A stretch of 64,000 nucleotides of DNA from WRGT01 sp964450405 (GTDB taxonomy: Bacteria; Spirochaetota; UBA4802; UBA5550), in assembly GCA_964450405.1 (NCBI GenBank), contig CAYVCQ010000018.1, positions 1-64,000 of the forward strand, read 5' to 3'. Made by a program: the position numbers and the translations under genes. Positions 16,349-24,976 of this stretch are shown here, in pieces. Position 1 is the first letter of the stretch. Every line of letters starts with the position of its first letter. Under the pieces are notes generated by a model. The model had not been told where the DNA came from. It did no database searches and was given only the letters and a program-made list of their open reading frames with translations.

Positions 16349-19300
16349 ATGAATAATATTGACACTAAAACCATACTCCTTGTTGAGGATGAAGCGATAA
16401 TCTCGATTGTTATAACCAAAACTGTTAAGAGATTCGGCTATAACGTTATAACTGCATCATCCGGTGAGCAGGCCGTTGAACTTGCCGCTTCAGGTATGGT
16501 AATAGATCTTATACTTATGGATATTGAACTCGGAAGCGGAATGGACGGTACTGTTGCCGCACAGCGGATACTTGAAATACGCAACATTCCCATAGTGTTT
16601 CACACTTCTCATTCAGAGCGTGAGATGGTGGAGAGGGTTCGCGGTATTACACGTTACGGATATGTGATAAAGAGTTCCGGTGACTTTGTGCTTCAATCAT
16701 CCATCGAGATGGCGTTTGAACTTTCAGAGGCTCATAAAAAAATGAAGTCCAGCGAAGAACACTTTTACGGTCTGTTTGAGAAGGCGCCGCTGGGGTACCA
16801 GTCCCTTGATGAGGATGGACATTTTTTAGAGGTTAATCAGACATGGCTTGATACTCTCGGTTATAGCCGGGAGGAGATCACGGGTAAGTGGTTTGGAGAT
16901 TTTCTTGCACCGGAGTTTGTTGAAGCTTTCCGCGACCGGTTCCCTATGTTTAAAGCAGCGGGAAAGATACACTCCGAATTTCAGATGATGCATAAAAACG
17001 GTAACAGAAGATACATAGCATTTGAGGGTCGCATAAGCAATAAAGATGATGGAAGCTTTCAGCAGACTCATTGTATTCTGTCAGATATTACTGAAAGGAA
17101 GATTGCCGAGGCGGCCCTGGCGGTTAGTGAGAGCCGTTTAATAGAAGCTCAGAAGATTGCCCGGATTGGTAACTGGGAATTTGATATTTCCACAGGAAAG
17201 ATCTGGGCTTCTGATATTGCATTTGAATGCTATGGACTTATACCCTCTGAAAATAATGATATGAATATTGAAGAAGTGGAGGCTTGCGTTCCGGACAGGG
17301 AGCGTGTGCATAATGAACTTCTGGAATTAATTAACAATAATAAACCTTATAATATCGAGATAAATGTACACCCCGCCAATGGTTCATCTCCCCGGATAAT
17401 GCATTCGATGGCGTATTGTAAAAGAGATGAAAAAGGGAATCCTCTAAGTGTGGTGGGGGTGATACAGGACATTACTGAGCAGAAGAGATCACAGGAAGCG
17501 CTGCGAAGAGCCGAAGAGATGGTCACCAAAAGCATGGATAATCTTATTGAGGGTTTTCAGATTTTAGGATTCGACTGGCGTTTTCTTTATATCAACGATT
17601 CCGCAGCCGCACAGGGACGCAAGACTAAAGAGGAATTTCTAGGTCATAAAATTATGGATGTACTTCCCGGTATTGAAAATACAGAAATGTTTGCCACTCT
17701 CAAACGGGTTATGGAAGAACGGATACCTCAGCATATGGAGAACGAATTCACCTACAATGATGGTACAAAAGGATGGTTCGATTTAAGAATCCAGCCGGCC
17801 GATGAAGGTTTATTTTTACTCTCCATGGACATTACTGAACGCAAACTGGCAGAAGAAGCGATTAAAGTTAAGAATGAGGAACTCGGTGCACTGAATGAGG
17901 AGTTAAATTCATCTATTGAAGAGATGGAAACTTCCATTGAGGAGATGGAGACAATCAACGAGGAACTTATTGGAGCTAATCAGACTCTTTATGAAAAAGA
18001 ACACGAACTGGAGCTGAGCCTTGAGCAATTCCGGAGCCTCGCAGAAAGCAGCAGCGATTACATTATGGTTTACGATAAGGAGAAAAGACATATATATGCC
18101 AACGAAGCAACATTAAGGGTAAGCGGTAAAACCCGGGAGGAATTTACAGGAAAGACACACCGGGAATTAGGTAATGATCCGGAGTTGAGTGAATTATGGG
18201 AGAATAAGATTCAGAAAGTTTTTGATACCGGAGAATCACAAAGTGCAGTTTTTGGATGGGAGGGAGTTGATGGCAGGGTTACACTTGACTGGCGCGTTAC
18301 TCCTATATTTTCAAAGGATTGGAAAGTTGAGAGTGTACTGGGAGTATCAAGGGATATATCAGCAATTAAACAGGCAGAGGAAAAACTCCGCATAAGCGAA
18401 GAGCTTTACTCAATGGCCCTGACCGCGGTTGATGATGGAATCTGGGACTGGAATACATCTGATGGAACCGCATTTTTCAGCAGTCAGTATTATAAAATGC
18501 TGGGATATAACGATCGTGAATTTCCAGCGATTTATAATACATGGAGAACTCTTGTTCATCCCGATGATATAGATCGTGTAGAACATGATTTAAAGAGCAG
18601 CGTTGATAGCGGAAAAAAATTCAATATTGATCTGCGAATGAAGATGAAGTCCGGTGATTGGCTCTGGGTCTGTACACGTGGTAAAGCTGTTGAGTGGGAC
18701 ACTGAAGGTAAGGCTCTCCGTATGGTGGGGACACTCAGTGATGTAACTCTCCGCAAAAATGCCGAGTTTGAACTAAGAAACAATCAGGGTAAACTTGAAA
18801 GAGTAATCGAAAACAGCAGTGAACTGATTTGCGAAATAGATGAAAATGGAATATATACTTTTGTAAGTAAAAGATATGAGGACATTCTTGGATATAGTCC
18901 CTCGGAACTTCTGGGTAAAGCCTCTGCAGAAAAAATTCATCCGGACGAACTTGAAGATGCATTTGCAAAATATGAACCGCTCAAATTAACTGGCGGAATG
19001 TTTACCGGAGAGTGGAGATTTATGCACAAGAACGGTAATTACCGTACTTTTGATTGTCGGGGCAGTGTATATATCGGCCAGGATGGACTTTCCAGAGCAG
19101 TTATAATCTCTCACGATATTACTGAATCAAAACAAATAGAGGATACACAGCTTTTTCTTATAGTAAGCGGTTCGCCTTTATCGGGGGGAAGGGATTTCTT
19201 TCAGTCTCTGGCGAAGTATCTTGCGGAGACCCTTGAAATGGATTATGTCTGTATCGACAGACTGGTTGGTGAAGGTCTATCCGCCAGGACAGTGGCAGTT

Positions 19301-20230
19301 TACAATAACGGTGAGTTTGAGGATAATGTGGAGTATACCCTGAGGGATACTCCATGCGGTGATGTTGCAGGTAAAACAATCTGTGTATTTAAAGAAAATA
19401 TATGCGGTCTGTTTCCCGAAGATAAAGTTCTGCAGGATATGAATGCCGAGAGTTATGCCGGTGTTACACTTTGGAGCTCCAGCGGTGAAGCCATCGGTCT
19501 TATTGCTGTTATAAGCCGGAAAAAACTTGAAAATACACATCTTGCCGAATCTATTTTGAAAATGGTTGCTATCCGCGCGGCAGGTGAGCTTGAACGGAGA
19601 GACGCTGAGGAGAAGATAAAATCACTTCTTAAAGAGAAAGAACTGATACTACAGGAAGTTCATCACCGTATAAAAAACAATATGAATACAATCAACGGCC
19701 TTCTTGCTCTCCAGGCAGACGCAGTGGATGACCCCTCTGCAGTTAATGCGCTCAACGATGCAAGGAGCCGTGTTCAGAGTATGATGGTGCTCTATGACAA
19801 ACTTTACCGATCGGATGACGTAAATTCGGTTTCTGTTAAGGAATATTTACCTTCACTGATAAATGAAATAGTAAACAATTTCCAGAATAGCGGAATTGTT
19901 AAAATTGAAAATCATATCGAGAACTTTTTCCTTGATGCAAAGACCCTCGTCCCTCTTGGAATAATTTTAAATGAGCTGATTACTAATATAATGAAATATG
20001 CGTTTAAAGGAAGAGAGAGCGGAGTCATCAAAACATCTGCATCAGTAAAGGATAACCGCGCAGTTTTGATCATTAAGGATAACGGTATTGGTATTCCGGA
20101 ATCGGTAACATTTGAAAACTCAACAGGTTTCGGCATGCAGCTTGTGGGTATGCTTACAGAACAGATCGGCGGGAGTATAAGGATTGAACGCGGTGACGGG
20201 ACGAAGTTTGTAATTGAGTTCGGGGTATGA
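16349..20230 (+). CDS. Receiver-PAS6-GAF-HisKA_2 sensor kinase
   Basis: The 1293-aa cytoplasmic protein has a receiver (about 6-120, Asp58 in LMDIE) and three PAS domains (about 134-250, 261-380, 388-500). A coiled coil of NEEL/EEME repeats (about 504-554), three more PAS (558-677, 681-807, 811-930) and a GAF domain (937-1084) follow. HisKA_2 (second His of EVHHRIKNN = 1106) and HATPase (about 1194-1293) complete it. The receiver has Lys-Ser rather than Lys-Pro after beta-5 (YVIKSS). ACAGGA precedes the ATG. It is the first gene of a likely operon that continues, 25 nt after its stop, with the cobalamin-sensor gene. The tail GTKFVIEFGV is shared with most kinases here. Confidence 0.9.
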   Translation: MNNIDTKTILLVEDEAIISIVITKTVKRFGYNVITASSGEQAVELAASGMVIDLILMDIELGSGMDGTVAAQRILEIRNIPIVFHTSHSEREMVERVRGITRYGYVIKSSGDFVLQSSIEMAFELSEAHKKMKSSEEHFYGLFEKAPLGYQSLDEDGHFLEVNQTWLDTLGYSREEITGKWFGDFLAPEFVEAFRDRFPMFKAAGKIHSEFQMMHKNGNRRYIAFEGRISNKDDGSFQQTHCILSDITERKIAEAALAVSESRLIEAQKIARIGNWEFDISTGKIWASDIAFECYGLIPSENNDMNIEEVEACVPDRERVHNELLELINNNKPYNIEINVHPANGSSPRIMHSMAYCKRDEKGNPLSVVGVIQDITEQKRSQEALRRAEEMVTKSMDNLIEGFQILGFDWRFLYINDSAAAQGRKTKEEFLGHKIMDVLPGIENTEMFATLKRVMEERIPQHMENEFTYNDGTKGWFDLRIQPADEGLFLLSMDITERKLAEEAIKVKNEELGALNEELNSSIEEMETSIEEMETINEELIGANQTLYEKEHELELSLEQFRSLAESSSDYIMVYDKEKRHIYANEATLRVSGKTREEFTGKTHRELGNDPELSELWENKIQKVFDTGESQSAVFGWEGVDGRVTLDWRVTPIFSKDWKVESVLGVSRDISAIKQAEEKLRISEELYSMALTAVDDGIWDWNTSDGTAFFSSQYYKMLGYNDREFPAIYNTWRTLVHPDDIDRVEHDLKSSVDSGKKFNIDLRMKMKSGDWLWVCTRGKAVEWDTEGKALRMVGTLSDVTLRKNAEFELRNNQGKLERVIENSSELICEIDENGIYTFVSKRYEDILGYSPSELLGKASAEKIHPDELEDAFAKYEPLKLTGGMFTGEWRFMHKNGNYRTFDCRGSVYIGQDGLSRAVIISHDITESKQIEDTQLFLIVSGSPLSGGRDFFQSLAKYLAETLEMDYVCIDRLVGEGLSARTVAVYNNGEFEDNVEYTLRDTPCGDVAGKTICVFKENICGLFPEDKVLQDMNAESYAGVTLWSSSGEAIGLIAVISRKKLENTHLAESILKMVAIRAAGELERRDAEEKIKSLLKEKELILQEVHHRIKNNMNTINGLLALQADAVDDPSAVNALNDARSRVQSMMVLYDKLYRSDDVNSVSVKEYLPSLINEIVNNFQNSGIVKIENHIENFFLDAKTLVPLGIILNELITNIMKYAFKGRESGVIKTSASVKDNRAVLIIKDNGIGIPESVTFENSTGFGMQLVGMLTEQIGGSIRIERGDGTKFVIEFGV

Positions 20231-20255
20231 GGATGATATTAAAAAGGATTTCCCG

Positions 20256-20930
20256 ATGAGTAAGAATAATGAACAGTCTGATGGTAAAACTCCAGAAGGA
20301 CTGAAAGATTATATCGATTCACTGATAAGCGGAGACAGGAATAAATGTTTAAAGTATGCGCTTGAATATATGAATCGCAATCCGGACTACATTCAGCTTT
20401 ATGAAGAGGTTTTAAAAACTTCACTTTATCATGTGGGCGAGATGTGGGAATACAATAAAATAACAGTCGCTACTGAACATCTTGCAACATCAATCACTGA
20501 ATTTATATTGAATAATATTTATATAGATGCCGCGTACTCCGGTAAGATCGGGAAAAAAATTGTTCTCTCCTGCACTGAAAAAGAAGAGCATCGGGTCGGC
20601 TTAAGAATGGTGGCTGATCTTTTTGAGAAAAACGGCTGGGATACTTTTTTTCTCGGAGCAAACATGCCGGTTAATGATCTGATAACATACATAAGAAATA
20701 TGAAACCCGATATGCTGGCTCTTTCACTGAGCGTTTATTTTAATTTATCGAGCCTCGAAAATATGCTTTTCAGGATCCGTTCGGTTTTTCCGGAATTACC
20801 GGTAATAACCGGAGGTCAGGGTTTCAGAGACGGGGGTAAGGAGATTCTTCTTAAATTTAATAATGTCACCTTCATTGATGATTTATATTCTTTAGAGGAG
20901 TTTATAAAAAATAACGCGGGTATATTATAA
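20256..20930 (+). CDS. Stand-alone CarH-like cobalamin-binding sensor
   Basis: The 224-aa protein has a helical cap followed by a B12-binding Rossmann domain. The cap holds W64-x9-E74-H75 (WEYNKITVATEH), the W-x9-EH motif that marks adenosylcobalamin photoreceptors of the CarH/LitR type. The B12 domain has E110-x-H112-x-x-G115, where His112 is the expected lower axial cobalt ligand, then SLS and GGQGF near the nucleotide loop. In Thermus CarH the residue after the Trp is the His that forms the light-state ligand. Here it is Glu65, so photochemistry may differ. No DNA-binding domain is attached. The start at 20256 is chosen for AAGGAT 7 nt upstream. A corrinoid-carrier role is less likely, because no methyltransferase gene is near. 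Confidence 0.8.
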   Translation: MSKNNEQSDGKTPEGLKDYIDSLISGDRNKCLKYALEYMNRNPDYIQLYEEVLKTSLYHVGEMWEYNKITVATEHLATSITEFILNNIYIDAAYSGKIGKKIVLSCTEKEEHRVGLRMVADLFEKNGWDTFFLGANMPVNDLITYIRNMKPDMLALSLSVYFNLSSLENMLFRIRSVFPELPVITGGQGFRDGGKEILLKFNNVTFIDDLYSLEEFIKNNAGIL

Positions 20931-21053
20931 CTGGTCTCTACTTAAAAACCGGGAGTGAAATAAAAATTCCATCCGTTTATGAGCAGTTAAGATATATATA
21001 ATGATAAAACGGAATGTATTATTTTGTAAATTTAAAATTTCAGAGGAAGTACA

Positions 21054-21515
21054 ATGAATAAAAAAGATCTGATCGATTCTGCTCAAAAACTGAAGCAGGT
21101 TTCAAATTCCTCTGCGTCGGATTATACCGGTAAAAGTGAAATACTTGTGAGTAAAATGAACAGTTTAATGTCACAGCGCAAAGATATTATGGAAATAGTC
21201 GGAGAGAATAATCTGGATATGATGCGCGACAATCATTCGAATCATGCACGGTTTATGGCTTCGATTTTTAATCAATACAGCCCGGAGGTCTTAGTCGAAA
21301 CAATTCTCTGGGTGTTCCGGGCTTATCGCAGTCGCGGGTTTACTACGAATTACTGGGCGGCTCAGCTGAATTTATGGATAGAGATTATAAGACAGAATCT
21401 TTCTACTGAAGCAATATCGGAAATTATTCCTTACTATGAATGGATGCAGGTCAATATCCCTTTGTTTGTAAAACTCTCCGATGAAAAACTTGAAGCGGAA
21501 TTTTCGAGGCACTGA
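21054..21515 (+). CDS. Helical protein of unknown function in the cobalamin-sensor cluster
   Basis: This 153-aa protein is Trp/Tyr-rich and predicted all-helical, with no signal or membrane segment. Its centre (NHARFMASIF, VETILWVFRAYRSRGF, AAQLNLWIEII) recalls the helical region that precedes the B12-binding part in some cobalamin sensor proteins, but I cannot assign a family with certainty. AGAGGA lies before the ATG. The stop is 3 nt from the start of the following kinase, so the two are translationally coupled. It may link the cobalamin sensor to that kinase, an inference from gene order. Confidence 0.65.
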   Translation: MNKKDLIDSAQKLKQVSNSSASDYTGKSEILVSKMNSLMSQRKDIMEIVGENNLDMMRDNHSNHARFMASIFNQYSPEVLVETILWVFRAYRSRGFTTNYWAAQLNLWIEIIRQNLSTEAISEIIPYYEWMQVNIPLFVKLSDEKLEAEFSRH

Positions 21516-21518
21516 CAA

Positions 21519-22622
21519 ATGGAAGAGAGTTTTCAATCAGATTTATGGCAGCTCTGGAATCCGGAGATAAAAGCCGCGTGTGAAAAAAGTAATACAATAT
21601 GTATTGCTCTCTTTTCTGTAGATGGAGATTTATTATTTGCAAATGATGCGATAAAATTTTTTTTCAAGGGTTCTCCAAAAGAAAGCTTTATAAATCCCAG
21701 GTTCGAATCAATAGCGGATATTGTTTCCGATAACACTCTTATTTTTAGCGGATTTATAACCTTCGGCAGTATGGATTCTTCAAAAAATATTTCGATTCAG
21801 GCGAAGGTATTTAGAAGGAATAAACAGCTGCTGCTTACCGGAGAGATTGATGTAAAACAGATGCTTTTACTTAATGAGAGATTATTTGAATTAAATAGAG
21901 AAGTAAACGATTTACAAATGAAACTCTTAAAAGAAAAATCAGAATTAACTGATGCACTGAATACGGTAAGAGAATCACAGAATGTTATTGTACAATCCGA
22001 GTTGAAAATACGGGGGATGCTCACTGAAAAAGAACTCCTGCTTAAAGAGGTCCATCATCGTATTAAAAATAATATGAATACAATCAAGGGGCTGCTGTAT
22101 CTCCAGGCAAATTCATTGGATGATCCTAAATCGGCTGATGTGCTTCTTGATGCGCAAAGCCGGGTAGAGAGTATGATGATTTTGTACGATAAATTGTACC
22201 AATCCCCGGTCTTTAATGAGTTAAGTATTAATGAGTATCTTCCATCTCTGATTAATCAAATTGTAGAGAATTTTTCTAATAAAAGCGTTGTGAAAGTTGA
22301 AACAGAGTTGGATGATACTGTTTTAAACATAAAAATTCTGCAGCCTCTTGGAATAATCATCAACGAACTGCTAACCAATACCATGAAGTATGCATTTGCA
22401 GGGAGAGATGACGGAGTAATTAAGGTGTCAGCTAAGCTTAAAGGCAATACTTTAAATGTTATTATTGCGGACAATGGTATTGGTATCCCTGAAGCGATCA
22501 GTATTAAAAATTCCACAGGTTTCGGGATGAAGCTTGTGGGTATGCTGACAGAACAGATCGGCGGCAGTATTAAAATTGAACGCGGTGACGGAACACGGTT
22601 TGTCATTGAGTTCGGGGTGTAA
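21519..22622 (+). CDS. Short PAS-like HisKA_2 histidine kinase of the cobalamin cluster
   Basis: The 367-aa cytoplasmic kinase has an N-terminal PAS-like fold (about 20-118, ALFSVDGDLLFAND), a coiled coil (about 122-160, LNREVNDLQMKLLKEKSEL), HisKA_2 (second His of EVHHRIKNN = 180) and HATPase (about 275-367). No receiver is fused to it. It follows the helical protein by 3 nt, with GAGG overlapping the upstream coding end as ribosome binding site. It may read out the cobalamin sensor through protein contacts rather than a fused domain. The partner response regulator is not adjacent. Confidence 0.85.
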   Translation: MEESFQSDLWQLWNPEIKAACEKSNTICIALFSVDGDLLFANDAIKFFFKGSPKESFINPRFESIADIVSDNTLIFSGFITFGSMDSSKNISIQAKVFRRNKQLLLTGEIDVKQMLLLNERLFELNREVNDLQMKLLKEKSELTDALNTVRESQNVIVQSELKIRGMLTEKELLLKEVHHRIKNNMNTIKGLLYLQANSLDDPKSADVLLDAQSRVESMMILYDKLYQSPVFNELSINEYLPSLINQIVENFSNKSVVKVETELDDTVLNIKILQPLGIIINELLTNTMKYAFAGRDDGVIKVSAKLKGNTLNVIIADNGIGIPEAISIKNSTGFGMKLVGMLTEQIGGSIKIERGDGTRFVIEFGV

Positions 22623-22660
22623 TGATGTGAATCAGACACTTATAATTGAGGGGTTACCTA

Positions 22661-24811
22661 ATGAATAGAGTGCTGGCGAGACATCTTTTAATGCTGCTGG
22701 TTATCTTTTTTTCAATGCTCGTTCTCTCTTTGAAAATACTGGATATCAGAACTGTATTCGAACCGCGCTATTTACTCCCGGTATTAAATACAACCTTCCT
22801 GTCATTTATCCCATTTATCTTGGCATATCTTGCAGCTAAATCATATCTCAAAAGCCAGGGAAAAGATCTGCTGATTTTTCTCAGCAGCGGTATGTTCGCT
22901 CTTGGACTGGGGGGATTGATCTCCGGCTGGTTTATTGGAAAATCAGAGGGTCCAAATTTAACAATTACAATTTATAACAGTTCAGTTCTGCTCTGTTCTT
23001 TATTGCATGCTTCAGGTGCATCAATCTCTATTGCTCTCCATGAACGGGACACCTCAAAACACCGCAAACTGATAATGACAATATTTATACTGAGTATTAT
23101 CTCAATTCTTGGTATTATTTATTACGAAGTGATTAATAATCGCACACCGCATTTCATCGAACAGGGTATCGGTCCGACTTTTGCAGGGAGAGTTGTACTC
23201 GGATCGGCAATTGTTCTTTTTACTCTCTCTTCAATAATTTTCAATATACTTTTTAAAAGAAACGGACAGAAACTGCTGCAATGGTACTCCACAGGGCTTG
23301 CATTGGTTGCCATCGGGCTGACGGGAGTGCTTCTTCAGAAAGCTGTCGGGTCACCCATTGGATGGGCTGGACGGTTTGCACAGTATACCGGAATAAGCTG
23401 TATTTTATTCGGTGTCGTTAATTTTTACAACGCTATCCGGCGTGGAGATTTTACATACGAAACAGCTCTTTCAGCAATCTTTGCCGAAGCGGAAGAGAAT
23501 TACAAAGCTCTTATAGATTCAGCCTCAGATGGTATAGTATTAATTAATCAGCAGGGCAGAGTTCTGCTGTGGAATAATGCAGCGGAACGATTGTCGGGTT
23601 ATTCTTCCATGGAGGCGATCGGATCTTTACTTAAAGAACTTGTTTTTCCAGATACATTTCCGGAAGAACCTGAATCCGGTGTTATTGAGGCCGATATCCG
23701 GAGGAGAGATGGAGTAATATTTCCGGCAGAGATCAGTATCTCCCGGAGAATTGCATCATCGGGAACTCTGACAACATTTATTATAAAAGATATCTCCAGA
23801 CGGAAGCAGGATGAAGGCAGATTACAGGTTAGTGAAGAATTATACCGGTCACTCTTTGAGAATATGCTTAACGGGTTTGCCTATTGTCAGATGGAATTTG
23901 ATGAAAACGAAAATCCTGTAGACCTCACATATCTTGCAGTAAACAGTATGTTCGAATCATTGACAGGGCTGAAAAGTGTGATCGGGAAAAAACTATCCGA
24001 GGTAATTCCGGGTCACATGGAAAAGGATCCGGAAATATTAGAAGTTTACGGTCGGGTTTCAAAAACTGGAAAGCCTGAACGTAAGGAAATATTTATCGAA
24101 TCATTGCAGCAATGGTACAGTCTGTCAGTTTATAGTAATAGAAAAGGATACTTTGCAGCAGTTTTTGATGTTATCACAGATCGCAAACTGGCGGAGACTG
24201 TACAAAATCTTCTTAAAGAGAAGGACCTGATTCTGAAGGAAGTACATCATCGTATAAAGAATAATATGAATACAATCAAGGGGCTTCTTTTTCTGCAGGC
24301 AAATTCAATACAGGACCAGACAGCTATAGCCATTCTTAAAGATGCACAGAGCCGTGTTGAGAGCATGTCTCTGCTGTATAATAAATTATACTGTTCTGAT
24401 AATTATAATACACTATCTGTTAAAGATTATCTTCATCCTCTAATAGATGAAATTCTGTCAAACTTTCCCTGCGGCAGTGCGGTGAAGGTAGAGAAAAAAA
24501 TTGAAGATATTGTTTTAAATGTAAAGATATTGCAGCCGCTTGGAATAATAATCAATGAACTTCTAACCAACACAATGAAGTATGCTTTTCCCGGAGGCGG
24601 CGGGATAATTACAGTATCAGCATTTCTTGAAAAGGGTATTGTTACTTTTATTATATCGGATAACGGTGCAGGTATGCCTGAGTCGATAACATTTGAGAAC
24701 TCAACAGGTTTTGGAATGAAACTTATACGTATGCTGACAGAGCAGATCGGCGGCAGTATTAAAATTGAACGTGGTGACGGGACAAGGTTTGTCATTGAGT
24801 TCGGTGTGTGA
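22661..24811 (+). CDS. Multi-TM PAS-PAS-HisKA_2 membrane sensor kinase
   Basis: The 716-aa protein opens with an integral membrane module of about 265 residues containing roughly seven hydrophobic helices, similar in layout to MASE-type sensory domains. Two PAS domains (about 280-387 and 390-511), HisKA_2 (second His = 530) and HATPase (about 623-716) follow. The start is the ATG at 22661, preceded by GAGGGG. An upstream TTG frame start contains that ribosome binding site and is unlikely. It lies 38 nt after the previous kinase and is probably in the same operon. The signal sensed is unknown. Confidence 0.87.
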   Translation: MNRVLARHLLMLLVIFFSMLVLSLKILDIRTVFEPRYLLPVLNTTFLSFIPFILAYLAAKSYLKSQGKDLLIFLSSGMFALGLGGLISGWFIGKSEGPNLTITIYNSSVLLCSLLHASGASISIALHERDTSKHRKLIMTIFILSIISILGIIYYEVINNRTPHFIEQGIGPTFAGRVVLGSAIVLFTLSSIIFNILFKRNGQKLLQWYSTGLALVAIGLTGVLLQKAVGSPIGWAGRFAQYTGISCILFGVVNFYNAIRRGDFTYETALSAIFAEAEENYKALIDSASDGIVLINQQGRVLLWNNAAERLSGYSSMEAIGSLLKELVFPDTFPEEPESGVIEADIRRRDGVIFPAEISISRRIASSGTLTTFIIKDISRRKQDEGRLQVSEELYRSLFENMLNGFAYCQMEFDENENPVDLTYLAVNSMFESLTGLKSVIGKKLSEVIPGHMEKDPEILEVYGRVSKTGKPERKEIFIESLQQWYSLSVYSNRKGYFAAVFDVITDRKLAETVQNLLKEKDLILKEVHHRIKNNMNTIKGLLFLQANSIQDQTAIAILKDAQSRVESMSLLYNKLYCSDNYNTLSVKDYLHPLIDEILSNFPCGSAVKVEKKIEDIVLNVKILQPLGIIINELLTNTMKYAFPGGGGIITVSAFLEKGIVTFIISDNGAGMPESITFENSTGFGMKLIRMLTEQIGGSIKIERGDGTRFVIEFGV

Positions 24812-24819
24812 GATTGATA

Positions 24820-24938
24820 CGCCCCTATCCGCCCTCCGGGCACCTTTCCCCATGAATGGGAGAAAGGTGTATACGGAATATTTTGTATTTACTCTCCTCC
24901 CATTCATGGGGGAGATGGCCAGCGGCCAGAGGGGGCGG
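24820..24938 (+). repeat. Intercistronic palindromic repeat, family A (copy 1)
   Basis: The left arm (CGCCCCTATCCGCCC, CACCTTTCCCCATGAATGGG) and right arm (CCCATTCATGGGGGAGATGG, GCCAGAGGGGGCGG) surround a short AT-rich centre and can fold on each other. It begins 9 nt after the kinase stop codon. Other copies lie at 37263-37380, 46005-46123 and 47627-47743, with partial ones at 43075-43106 and 50999-51050. Confidence 0.85.
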
Positions 24939-24976
24939 AGAGATTTGAAAAGAGTAAAAAACATGGGAAGTAAACA

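Noticed and set aside
20256..20930. Corrinoid carrier of a methyltransferase (MtaC-like)
   Set aside because: No methyltransferase or activase gene is near, and the W-x9-EH motif fits sensor-type cobalamin proteins better.
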